Source: Capsicum annuum
Lineage: Eukaryota > Streptophyta > Magnoliopsida > Solanales > Solanaceae
Assembly: GCF_002878395.1 (NCBI RefSeq)
Contig: NC_061121.1
Span: 46,196,458 to 46,260,457 of the forward strand
DNA length: 64,000 bases
Direction: 5' to 3'
Shown here: one piece after another, positions 35,012 to 46,465 of the stretch
How the letters are laid out: each line of letters begins with the position of its first letter
Position numbering within the stretch: the first letter of the stretch is position 1
Notes under the pieces: generated by a model
Seen by the model: only the letters and a program-made list of their open reading frames with translations
Database searches by the model: none
What the model was told of the DNA's origin: nothing
Position numbers and translations under genes: made by a program

Positions 35012-36099
35012 CGTTATCAACACGAGACTCTGCCAAACAAGGTGAGATTATAAATCTAAAGATAATTTCAAGGTTAGTAATTCCTTATGTTATTTGTCTT
35101 TTGCTACTAATGATATAATTATTGTTGGATTTGAGAAAAAATAATTGATTTGGAACCACTTATGCTTTATATTTATTTATAAAGAACAATATTAATAAAA
35201 GATATGATGATGAATTTAAATCTCATCTCATTAAGAGAGTAAGCTATTGGATCAAAAGTTTCAATGCACATAAGATGTTGGGTTTAAGTCCCATAAATTT
35301 ATACCTAAGACACCTTTATATGGATAAGACGTTGAGTTTGAATCTCAATGCACCATATCAATGATATTATGATTGGCTAAGGCAAAATAATGGGTATCTG
35401 ATAAAAAGTCATGAATCTAACCAATTGAATATGCTCTATTCCATGAAGTGAATATAGTAGCAATATATGATGAATCTAAAAGTTGACAACTTGCTTCATT
35501 CTTGAAAGGAACATGATAGCAGTCACAATATGTCTGAAAAAAACAAGTGATTAAATGTATAAATATACGCGTGCACACGCTTATTATGATTATAAGATAT
35601 GTTAGAAAAAATTAGCTACATTATATGTATGCCTTGATTTGCTCCTGAAGTAGCAATATCATGAAAGAGGTTATAAGCTATCGAAATTTAATAGACTTAA
35701 GGCACAATTATATTTCATTCCTAGAGAATGAGAATTTTGATTGTTTCAATATAAACGTGCACTTGATTGTGGTGGTATCACAACTCACCTCCGAAAGAGG
35801 CAAAATAATTGAGAAGAGTTATTTTGAAATCTACTTCTGAAGTAGTAAATTCAAAAATTTATTCATGTAATAGTAAATCTGAAATTTACTAAAGTAAAAA
35901 GACACATGTCATGGTAAACTTGGAGTTTACTAGTATAAATTTCATAAATTGACATGAACGATTGCTACATTCTAAAATGTGCATATTGAGTATTAGACAT
36001 ATGTTGAAGAAATAGAAGATTCTTCAAGAATTGTTTATGTTGCTTGTTCTCATGACATGTTGGTTGGACCAACTAATGTTGGAATTTGATCCCTCAAAA

Positions 36100-36780
36100 T
36101 CTGAAAAATATAAAAGGTGAATATGGGTCCGTTCACCTTTTATGTGATCTATTAAGATGCATCGATATAAGATGATCACTTGTGAGTTTATTGTCAACCT
36201 GCAGTTTAACATTCATAAAGTTGCTTGCTCAGTAAAATTGAGTTAAGAGCATAATTTTCAGATTGTGTAATTAAGACAATTCATCTTGATGACGATGGTT
36301 TGGTATTGAATGCCTTCGATAAATAGCTGAACCATTACTAATGAGAACAAAGCTTCATGCGTTGTTTGAAATATGATATGTTGTGTACAATAACAATTAT
36401 ATGCACTAGACTAATAAATTATGATTATTTCTTCCCTCTCAATTGGTTCAAGGTCAGGAACTAACTATTCCATCTAATAGTTTTGATGTACGGTATACGA
36501 TTAATAAATATGGCATGATGCACAAAGATGGATTCCTCAAAGAATATGGAGGATGTATGTTAGTTTTTCCAACATAACGGGGAGATTATAAGCGGCTGTG
36601 AAATATGTTAGGAATTATCATCAGATCCCCATTCAAAAGATAATTCAAGTCAAATGTCGAAAGCAGCTCATATTAAACTGCAAGTGCTCCTATTTTGTGT
36701 CCCAAAAGGACAAAGTCTATGCATGCGTGAAGCGTGGTAGACCAATTGGTTCCAAATGAAATAATCCTTGAAAAGGATAA
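36100..36780 (+). pseudogene. copia integrase remnant
   Basis: Translated pieces in shifting frames read GEYGSVHLLCDLLR, then VSLLSTCSLTFIKLLAQ, then TIHLDDDGLVLNAFD. These correspond to the copia integrase core (G-IHP-C-PFRY, LLSTRN-AFA-LLAQ, TIRLDNAGEFTSQAF as I know the family). Further on, RGRPIGSK followed by a stop (36747 on) matches the basic linker after integrase. Numerous stops and indels; no function possible. Confidence 0.65.
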
Positions 36781-37284
36781 GGAGCAAATGATAATAATAA
36801 TAAGGCAATACGCTCTTTAAAAGTCTACGACATAACACTTCATGAAACCTTATGAGAGGTTCAGGTACCTAAAAATGATAAAGTGATGAGATCTCAAAAT
36901 ATTATGTCACACTATGAATCGATATAAAATAATATATTATAGATATCATTGATATAATATTGGCGAAATATTGTGAAAGATCATGAGGATTTGCACTCTA
37001 CGTTTATTTAAGCATGCTGACGTAGAATCATTTATCAAGTGACATGAAAGGATGCATCTTGGTAAGTATAAAACTTATTTGATTTTCAGTCCATACACTT
37101 GAAGATGTAACACATGAAATGTTGAATATTGTCACTTAACAAAATATATCTTGCAAATACTGCAAGGCCTGATATAGCCTTTTCGATTAATTTGTTAGCA
37201 AGGTATAGTTTTTCTCCTACTAGGAGACATCTAAATGGGATAAAGATATGATCTTATTTTATTCTAAAGATTTCAGTCCCAATC

Positions 37285-37770
37285 TTGTTGATTATGCTAA
37301 TGTTGGATATTTATTTAACCCGCATAAAGCTTGGTCTCAAATATTCTATGTGTTCATATGTGGGGATACTGTCATATTGTAGAGATATACAAAGCAGTCT
37401 ATCTTGCACTTCATCGAATCATGCTGAGATAATAGTTATTCATGAAGTAAGCCGGAAATGTGTATGGTTGAGGTCCATGACACATCTCATTTGAGATTAA
37501 TGTGGTTTGAAATGTGATAATGTACCCATAATTTTATATGGATATAATGCAACATGCATAGCATATCTTAATTGAGGATTCATAAAAAAGAGATAGAACG
37601 AAGCACACTTCATCAAAGCTTTTCTATATACAAGAGCTCCAAAAGAATAGTGATATTAACGTGCATCAGATTCGTTCAAGTGACAATATGACTGATTTAT
37701 TCACTAAGTCTCCTCCAATTGCAACTTTCAAGAAGATAGTGTACAAGATCGGGATGCAAAGGTTCACGGA
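37285..37770 (+). pseudogene. copia RNase H remnant
   Basis: One frame reads DYANVGYLFNPHKAWSQ then YVF, matching the copia RNase H start (YADAGYLSDPHKARSQTGYVF). About 370 bp on, INVHQIRSSDNMTDLFTKSP then FKKIVYKIGMQR matches its C terminus. The reading frame changes several times between the two. This is the end of the copia polyprotein, about 200 bp before the polypurine tract. Confidence 0.75.
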
Positions 37771-37983
37771 TGTTCTCATTAGGGGGAGTTAATACGGGTT
37801 GTACTCTCATTTCTTTACGAGGTTTTGTCCCACTGAGTTTTCCTTATAAGGTTTTTAATGAGAAAGCTGAAATGCGTATTGTTAGAGATGTGTACTCTTT
37901 TTCCTTCACTAGATTTTTTTCCTCAATGGGTTTTTTCTAGTAAGGTTTTAACGAGGCACATCAATTAGACATTCTAGGGGGAG

Positions 37984-38227
37984 TGTTATAAATGTATTTA
38001 CTTTATAGTGAATGTCTATATAGATAAGATCTATCAAGATCTAGTTGATATCTATCAGGATTTAAAGTATCTGTCTTTTAGTCAGAAACTAGGAGTAATT
38101 TTCCCCTATAAATAGAAGGACTTCTTTTATTGTAAATCATCCTCAAGAATCCAAAAAATCCTTCAAGAGAAATAAGAATTACTCTCTATTCTCTCCATTT
38201 TTTTCTTTATCTTTATATTTCATAACA
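37984..38227 (+). repeat. copia 3' LTR
   Basis: 244 bp, TGTTATAAAT to TTTCATAACA, preceded by AGGGGGAG. It holds a single copy of the 20-bp unit expanded in the 5' LTR. Confidence 0.88.
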
Positions 38228-38228
38228 A

Positions 38229-38835
38229 ATTTTAACTTTTATATAAAGTTAAGCTAATACTTCAAAAAATCCTAAACTATTCATGTCTGAATACATAAAT
38301 AATAAGATGGTGTTGTTAATTACCCTTTGAACTATATCATTTCCAATTTAAACATTCGAATCTTAAAGTTGTGGTATATCGATAATAACAAAATAAAAAA
38401 AAAGAAGCCGACATTTTTAGAGTTGAATCTATAATTTAAAGTTAAAGAATTTCACACATTAGTCAAAATAAAAATTCACATAGTAACCTGAGAAAATTTG
38501 AACCCACAACCAAAAATACTAAACACAATTTTTACACGATGTAAATTTTAAGTTTCATATAAAGTTAAGCTAATACTTCAAAAAATTCTAAACTATTCAC
38601 GTTTGAATACATAAATTATAAGATGGTGTTGTTAATTACCCTTTGAACTATATCATTTCCAATCTAAACATTCAAATCTTAAATCTGCAGTGTGTCGATA
38701 ACAATAAAAGAAAAGAAGAAGAAGACATTCTTAGAGGAGAATTTATGATTCAAAGTTAGTGGATTCCACACATCAGGCAAAATAAAAATTCACATAGTAG
38801 TCTAAGGGGATTTAAACCCACAATTAAGAATATGT
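38229..38835. repeat. Tandem duplication, 316-bp period
   Basis: Two copies, with AAAGTTAAGCTAATACTTCA at 38245 and 38561, each continuing through AAGATGGTGTTGTTAATTAC and an AAAATAAAAATTCACATAGTA block. Substitutions and small indels separate them. The copia element sits directly left of copy 1. No gene. Confidence 0.75.
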
Positions 38836-41259
38836 ATATGCAAAGCGTTAATAGGTTCCTCTACTGCCACTAGAGTAGAAACACTCTTTGTATGTCGGTA
38901 CCCAACTAATAATTGTTAATATTTACTGCTTTCTCGATATATATATAAGATCAATACCATAGTTACTGAGTTCCTGGAAACTTCCACCCAACCCTCTAAA
39001 TTCGTCCCTGGGTATCCGAATTTTGGATGTAAGTCACTTTTGATAAGAAATGGTTCATCATAAAGTAAGATTTTTCGGAGCGAATCAGGTAAACGTCACT
39101 CACAAATAAAATACCAAGAAATGAGGAATTTTTTGATGACTATTTATGAGTATAATTATGTTTCTCCTTTAATTCTTTTCTTCTTTTTGTTTTCCGTGAT
39201 TCGAAGATTATATTAGCGTATTTATTTTTGCAATGTATTTGATCACTAAAATTATCGAGTGCTTTGAAAAGAGTAGTATTTAGTGTCTTGATATCTCTTT
39301 ATGAATATCCTAAAAATTTATGTGATTTTAAAATAAATATATTACACTTTTATAAGTGTGAGCTGAAATTTAAGATAAAATAGTCTTCAATTTTAGCTTC
39401 AAAAATTTCTAATAGAGATCACACTCATCTTATATAGTCATACAAAATTTTAATACGTACATCATCAATCAATCGGGTCACAAAACAGGTGCCGAAACCA
39501 ACAAAAAGAAAAGAATGTTTTACATAAATTAATACTAGTTTACCCCTAATTACACCTTATCCCAACTTTTATAAAAATTATTTAAAAATTTCATTTTATT
39601 AATTTTTCGATACATTCATTAAAAAGAGATACATCTCTTGTGATACATTCAGTGAAGCAACTAATGCGCATTAATTAAGGAAAATAACAGAAATTTTCTT
39701 AATTAAGGAGTAAATCACTCTCCATATCTTCAAATTAATAGACAAAAATCCCCCCAAAAGAATAATTAGTTATTATGTATATTTTTAAAATATCTGTCTC
39801 TCCATTCTATTTGCAAAATCAATCTTCTCCTTTTTTTTAATTTTTTTTTGTTGTGATTTTTTTTCAATGATTCTCCAAAACATGTCTCACCGAACATCTT
39901 AATTACTTCTTTGACAAAATTTCTTCAAATTCTTCTAGGAACTTCGCATTGCATGAGCTGTAAAACCTCGGAGGATTTTGTGGAATCTTATCAATGACAT
40001 ATTCATACCCTGAAAATAGAGTTACTCATTAATTAAATGTATTAGTCAACTAAATTATGTATTGATAGATAAAAAATACATGAGATACATTACAATATAT
40101 ATATTTGTAAACATATGAATAAAAAACAGAGATACATATTCTATGTATATATGAGTCACATAGAACAATAATATGTTATGTATCCCTTTATATTAAAAAT
40201 ATTTATTCTTCAATTGTAAAATGTATCTCTTTATAACATATCTAGGATATCTTATGTATCTATAGCTACTACTTATGTATCTCAATTTATCTTTAGTAAA
40301 AAATACAAGCGATATATTACACTAGTCCTTTTAAAAATTTATAACTATAGAGAGATACATAAAAAATATTTATCTAACATACACATAGATTTAAGATGAA
40401 AAACATATTTGATGCAATCTGAACATTCCTTTTCATGTGCACAACTTCACTTGTTTGAGATTGAAATAGAATAAAAATCAATAAAATTCTTGACATTGTT
40501 TGAGGTTGAAATAGAATAAAAAATAATGGAATCCTTGACATTATTTGAGATTGAAATAGAAAAAAAAATAATGAAACGTATATACATTTATACAAGAAAA
40601 AACTAACAAAAAAACTACCAAAAACGTTAAGAAGGAGAAAGAAGTGTGAGTTATGGAGAAAAGGGAGAGAGAGGGTAGGAGAACAGAGAATATATTTATT
40701 AATACATAAATATTCAAAGGGAAGAGAAGTTCGATATGGTAACTAAGTTGCTTACCATAAGTTGTTTAACTTTAACCTATATAGATTAAAGAATTATAAT
40801 TTTGACTTTTCAAAAGTTAAATCAATGATATCCTATTACCAAATTATTCGTACACAAATATTCAAAAGAAAGAGAAGATATTCATGCAAATTTTTAGGGG
40901 ACAATTAAATATTCTAATTTTTAGGATACAAGTTATGTATCTAAAAATATAAAGAGAGAGAATGTAAATTAGAGATATTTATAGTTTTTACTAAGTGAAG
41001 AAATTTTTAATATTTTAAAGACAAAATGGTCTGGTGGACCCTTTTACTAGTCCGAGTTTATAAAGTAAACACTTTTACTTAGTTTTTCGCCATTTGAACC
41101 CCTCAACTCATTAAAATATAATATTTTAGATCCCTCTGATCTTTGACCAAGCTTATGTGGCATGAAAGAGGCTGAGTTGGATAAAGTACGTGAATACACG
41201 CGTGTGAGTGCGAGTGAGGGTCATTTTAACATTAAAATAATTAAAAAAGAATAAAAAGT
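38836..41259. other. AT-rich spacer, no gene seen
   Basis: No identifiable gene or element ends. A short triple repeat of TTGAGATTGAAATAGA-like words lies at 40456-40562. The rest is AT-rich. Confidence 0.5.
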
Positions 41260-41570
41260 AAAAAAAAGCCACCCCCAACCTTCGTTGTTCCTTTCGTTTC
41301 CTTCACAACGCACCAGTCTCCCCATCCCCAGCACCACCTACATCCCCCCAACCCCCCTTTCTTCGTGCCAACCCCCTTAAAGTACCACCTACAACCCCTA
41401 ATCCACCACTGTTACAACCCCCATGCCCCCAAAGAAGCACTACCTACAGCCTCCTCCCACAATCCCAACCTTCTTTCCTTGTACCATTCCTAACCTATAA
41501 CCCTCTTTCTTCGCACTAGGACGCTCGCCCAAAGCGCCACCTACAACCCTCAATCCACCATTGTAACAAT
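41260..41570. repeat. C-rich low-complexity tract with ~152-bp direct repeat
   Basis: Strongly C-rich on the plus strand. The phrase CCACCTACAACCCC/TAATCCACCA recurs at 41385 and 41537. Frames here are Pro/Thr-rich noise. Confidence 0.6.
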
Positions 41571-42324
41571 CTTAAATGTTATAAAATATATAAAATTTGT
41601 GATTTGACTATTTTACCTCTTCCAGTAGTTGCATTGTGGTATTTCTGGAGTGTCAGGGTGATTGGCAAGGTTGCTGATGCATTTTGGTACCATTTGTGTA
41701 ATATAGTGATTTTTGAAGGTTTTTAGAGCCTTATTTTGGACTTCTGTGGTTATCTTTTGATTTGTATGACATATGGCTGAACGAAATGCACCAACAGATC
41801 TAAAACATCTATTTTAGGTTGGTAACATAGTTGGTGTGGTTTTATGGCTTTTAAATCTCATTTCGATTCTCTGTTTGGAAAATTATGATTTTGGGTTTCA
41901 AAGATTTGACTTTGTGAAAATGATACTTATTCAAAATTTTGATATCTCCATTGAGTCCTGAGCATCGAATTTAGTGTGGTTACATAGTTCATTTGCATAT
42001 ATTTCTAAAAGAATTTTGAGCACCCCATCGATGTCCGTTCTGGACTTAGAAAATATGGTGCATTAATTTGTTGGTGTAACTTGGATTACAAAGGGTAAAA
42101 CTCATTTGAGGAATGTGTTTATGCCTTATACACCTAGTAACCTGTTATGAGCATAAATAACCCCCTTTTGCCTAATTTATGATCATTTTTTATCTTGCCT
42201 CTTGAGAGCTAAACCCTAAAATAGTGTGAGAGTTTAAAAGAAAAGATTTTGGGTGCTTCAGAAGATATATTAAAATCTATTTCTTAATTTTCTTATGAAT
42301 TTAATATGAGAATTCATCCCTTTT
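41571..42324 (+). repeat. LTR-like repeat, left part (interrupted by the Athila element)
   Basis: Joins in sense and composition to 49912-50821 once the Athila element and one CTTTT copy are removed. No coding frame. The right part contains a CTACAGGTATGGGGAACATG word. I read it as a gypsy LTR or leader of unassigned family. Confidence 0.35.
42320..42324. repeat. Target-site duplication (left) of the Athila-type element
   Basis: CTTTT, identical to 49907-49911. Confidence 0.8.
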
Positions 42325-43953
42325 TGATCTGAGGTGGATTTATGCACCTTAGTGTTGTTATCCGAGCTTATTTAGCCTTGTTTTGAGAATAAATTGTATT
42401 CTTAATATGTTAACAATGATATAATTAAGCATATAAGTGTTTTAGTATTTAATTACAATGTTTAAGGTGTATCTCAAATAAGTTTGTGCTTAATTGGGTC
42501 ACTTCGAATTAGAATGAGAAAACTAGTGTTACTAGCTTGATCTAGGTATTGTTCTAGTTGATCGCGATGGATTCTACTGTGTATAATGGTTCCTAAGGTT
42601 ATTATTATGTAATTATGTGTGGAAAAACTTGTTAATAGTTTTCAAATTTTAATTCAATCAAGCTAAGAGTCAAACAATAAGTTGAAGATCAAAATGGGCA
42701 AAACTAGTTCTTAGCTTAAGTTTCTAGTTCATTGTTTTGAATGTTGTGTTGTTTTGAGCTCTAATACATTGGTTTGATGATATAGGATGATTTGTGATTT
42801 GATTATGATGCACAAGATGGAAATCAAGTGAAAACAACACCCCAAGGCTTGGATGGAAGGATAAATGCACGTGATGAGTTTAGAAGTCAAAATAACTTTC
42901 CAGTGTGTCACCGCGATGGGGCCGTGTCGTACACCCTATTCCGTTGGAATGAGAAGCGCGTCACACACCCTATTCTATGGGAACAATAAGTGTCACACAC
43001 CCTACTCTATGGGAATGGGTAGCACCTCGCGGACCCTATTCCACCAACAGCCAAATTGTCCTCCTATAAATATGATACTTGAACTTGATATTAGAGACTT
43101 TGGATGGATTTGAAACTTGGACAGGGGTAGAAAAACACTTCAATTAGGATTTTTCTATCGTTAATTTAGTTTGTTTATGGATTTTAACATGTTTTATATC
43201 TTTACGATTACAATTATGTATATGAGTGGCTAAAATTCCCCTTTTCGGGGTTAGGGCCAAGAACATGATTACTATTGATTTGCATTAATTTGGTTTTGAT
43301 TTGTTATCATATTTGGTTGTTTATTTATCCTTGATATAACTATTTTAAGGATTCACGATCCTTAGAATACATCCATTTTCATCTTTCTGAGCCCGAGAAG
43401 AGGAATAGAGGATATAACGTATGGGTAAATAGAGCAATGTTCATATTATTCTATAAAATAAGGGATTTGAATTATATTATAGGATAGAGAGATACCTAGA
43501 AGCCTTGCTTTGTTACTTGCATGATGACATCTTAATGCATCTAAATAGATTATTGCATCTCCGCTCAGGGATGTAGTTGTAATGTCCAGTTAGGTACAAG
43601 ACTAAAAGATTGGGAGACCATAATTATACTATAAACCTCACGAATCAACAACCACGATAAGAAATCTAACCAATGAAGTTCAATAGATTAGTATGATTTT
43701 TTGCAGAGCCTCAACTCTGGACTCCTCTCCATTGATTGTCCAATACTTTACTTTATCGCATTGTTTACTTTACTTTAAAATGATAATTCTCAAGCTTTTT
43801 TTGTCACGTTTGCTCCACTTTAATCTCAATAGTTAAACTTGAATTCGATAGTTGTTAAAACAATTCCCTTTGGGATCGATACTTGGCTTTTAAAGGGCCA
43901 CTGTACTACTTGGTGAGACCACGTACACTTGCGTGTGTGCTTGGGCACAACTA
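42325..43953 (+). repeat. Athila-type 5' LTR
   Basis: Starts TGATCTGAGGTGGA and ends GGGCACAACTA (canonical CA end altered). A tandem repeat of 32-34 bp (CACACCCTATTCTATGGGAA core, about 42925-43045) precedes a TATA-like word CTATAAATATG near 43065, placing it in U3 next to the promoter. The copia and solo-LTR elements have TATA-like words in comparable positions. Confidence 0.9.
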
Positions 43954-43958
43954 GTTTT

Positions 43959-43976
43959 TGGTGCCATTGCCGGGGA
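43959..43976 (+). promoter_or_regulatory. Primer-binding site (tRNA-Asp type)
   Basis: TGGTGCCATTGCCGGGGA, five bases after the 5' LTR. It would pair with the 3' end of a tRNA to prime minus-strand synthesis. Both differences from the usual motif are C-to-T or G-to-A changes. Confidence 0.85.
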
Positions 43977-44215
43977 CTTGTAAGTTGGAAACTATTTTAT
44001 CTTTAGTTTTACATTTTAGATTTCTTTAGTGCTTTACGCTTGGTCTTGGTATTGAACTTGCAGGAAATAGGTTTGCAGACTAGTAAGCTGGCAAAGGATA
44101 GGGAATTAGTTGAACCAAGCCTCAAACCCGAGTAAAGCTTTCACCAATTGAGGAGAGAAGCAATCCTTCTCTACCACACCTACAAATTCAAGAGAAACAA
44201 GAAAATACCTCTCTC

Positions 44216-45430
44216 ATGGCTGAAGATCCACCAACCTGCAGGACAGTTCACGAAGTGGAAATCCCACTTTCGATGATTTTGACCTCCCCTTTTCAAAAAC
44301 TGACTGTTGGAGCTAACTTTGAGCTGAAACAGAACATAGGGTAGCTTTTGATCAGCAATGGACAGTTGATGGGGATTTCACATGAAGATCCACAAGTTCA
44401 CCTGTGAAACTTCTTAGAGATCAGTGACACATTTATCCCTACAGGTGTGTCAACTGACCGTGTTAGGCTAACACTTTTCCCCTTTTCAATGTTGGGGAAA
44501 GGGAAGAATTGGTTGAACGCTGAGCAGGCAAGTTCAATCACAACCTGGGATGACTTAGCCCAAAAATTTCTCATCTGATTCTTTCCATCTGGCAAGACTA
44601 CAAGACTGTGCAATAAGATTGTAAGCTTCAAACAAAGGCCAGATGAGAACTTATATTATGTATGGGAGAAGTTCAAAGCTCTTCTTTGGGACTATCCACA
44701 TCATCAGTAGTACAATGAGATACTAGCTCACCTTTTGTTCAGGCACTTTATCATAAGATGAAAATTTTGTAAGATTCATGTCTAGGTGGTCAAGCGTTGG
44801 AATTGACATATGATGAGCTATGCACCATGTTGAACTAGATTGCACAAGGGAATCCTAAGTGGCATGCTAACTCAAGAAGTGCTCCAAAGAAGGTTGTAGA
44901 TATATTGGAGGTGGACCAATTTAATACTATATAATCTTAGATTACTGTACTACAAAATCAGTTAACTACTCAACTCAACAATATAAAATTGGAGGTTACA
45001 CAGCCTGCAACAACAACTATTCATCAGCTAAATACTTGGTGTGATATTTGTAGCAATAGTGGTTACTCTACAGCCATGTGTGGTGCAAATCCTGAGTCAG
45101 TGATGTTTGTGGTAAATGCTCAAAGGCTAAATTATGGGAATGCCTAGAATCAAAAGTGGCAGACCCAGCTATCAATTCAATCATAGAACTACCAACAACA
45201 GCAGTTTCAACTGCAACAGGTTCAAGAAAGTCAGGCTAAGACTCAAACTAGTAATATGTAAGAGATGTTGAAACAATTTATAGCTACTCAAGCATAGTTG
45301 ACAGCAGATATGAAGATTCGCTAGATTATTACAAGGAACTTGGAGATGCAGATAGGTCAGATCGCATGACCACAAAATATCAGGACCTCAAGGTGGTTTG
45401 CCAAGTAATATTGAGTATCCTAAATAAGTA
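44216..45430 (+). pseudogene. Athila-type gag remnant
   Basis: Gag forms the virus-like particle. From ATG 44216 one frame runs through MAEDPPTCRTVHEVEIPLS, then TDRVRLTLFPFSMLGKGKNW, LNAEQASSITTWDDLAQKFL and FKQRPDENLYYVWEKFKALL. This is the retrotransposon gag family with its R-FPFSL-G-A--WL and SFRQ--ES-WERFK blocks. At least seven in-frame stops interrupt it (for example near 44342, 44405, 44577, 44708), several where Trp, Arg or Gln is expected. A knuckle at 45040-45081 reads CDICSNSGYSTAMC, where His of CX2CX4HX4C has become Tyr. A Gln-rich stretch follows. Confidence 0.85.
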
Positions 45431-45559
45431 ATGGCAATAACTTTGAGGAATGATAAAGATCTAAATAAAGAACCTCCAAAGACAACTAAGGAGTTAGATG
45501 CAGAGTTAGTTCCTTAACAGGTAGATGAAAAAGTTGCTAAAAATTCGAGGAAGTCTGAG

Positions 45560-46465
45560 TACTTAAAAAACAAAGTTGCTGAATAGGTGAAGGAGAGACC
45601 ACTACCACCTTTCCTACAGAGTCTTGGAAAACTAAAGGAGGATGCATGCTTCAAGAAGTTATTTGACACATTTAGAGAGCTTCACATTAACCTACCTCTT
45701 TTAGATGTTTTGCAGGGAATGCCTAAGTATGCTAAGTACTTGAAGAACGTGGTCCCTAACAAAGTTAAGCTGTAGGATATTGAGATAGTAGTTCTCACTT
45801 AGAAGTGTAGTTCTGTGGTGATGCAGAAGATACCTAAAAAGCTCAAAGACCCTGGAAGTTTCACACTCACCATTCAAATTGGCAACTGTGAGGTGGTCTA
45901 CGCACTTAGTGATTTAGAGGCAAGCATTATTTTGATTCCCCTCTTATTTTTCAATACTTTGAGCTTAGATAAGTCGAGATCGAGCTTCATGATACTCAAA
46001 TTGGCAGATCGGACCCTATCCCGACCCAAAAAGAATCATAGAGAATGTTCTCATTAAGGTTGGTAAGTTTATTATTCCTGCAGATTTTATTATTTTGGAC
46101 TTTCAGGCAGATAAAAGAGTACCAATCATCTTGGGATATCCATTCTTGGTGATGATAGGAGCATTGATAGATGCGAGAAAAGGTACACTCACAATGAGGC
46201 TGGATGATGAAGAGGCAGTTTTTAAAGTGTACAGACCACTCAACACACTATCCCACCACAAAGATTTGTGCATGATTACAGTGATTGAAGGGGATAATTA
46301 TGGGGTGGTGGAGTTTCATCCACCAAAAACCTCTTCTGACTTCCTCATTGAGTGGCCCAAGACGCAACCACCCCAAATTGGAATAATGCAGATTGATAAG
46401 CCTGAAAAGGCTATTGTTGAGAGAGTTGTTAACCTTGAGAGTTCACACTCAATAAGTATGGAATA
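45560..46465 (+). pseudogene. Athila-type protease region remnant
   Basis: Aspartic protease of the gag-pol polyprotein. A linker reads KERPLPPFLQSLGKLKEDAC, FDTFRELHINLPLLDVLQGM and PKYAKYLKNVV, the standard stretch before gypsy protease. Then YALSDLEASIILIPL (45902 on) replaces the expected CDLGASINLMP: the active-site Asp remains but the following Gly is Glu. After a frameshift near 46030 come FIIPADFIILDFQADKRVP and ILGYPFL, the second half of the protease, then KGTLTMRLDDEEAVFKVYRP. The frame ends at 46465, where reverse transcriptase should begin. Confidence 0.85.

Larger units (their letters stand above)
34727..38227 (+). mobile_element. Ty1/copia retrotransposon, degenerate
   Basis: Two LTRs starting TGTTATAAAT (34727-35011 and 37984-38227), a polypurine tract AGGGGGAG (37976-37983) directly before the 3' LTR, and integrase and RNase H remnants between them in copia order. 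The internal region is only about 3.0 kb; I could not recognise gag, protease or most of the reverse transcriptase. A clean 5-bp target duplication is not visible. The typical copia tail words CCCACTGAGTTTTCC and AGTAAGGTTTTAACGAGGCA are present before the tract. Confidence 0.85.

Noticed and set aside
37285..37494. 69-codon frame as a separate gene
   Set aside because: It is a wrong-frame reading of the copia RNase H remnant.
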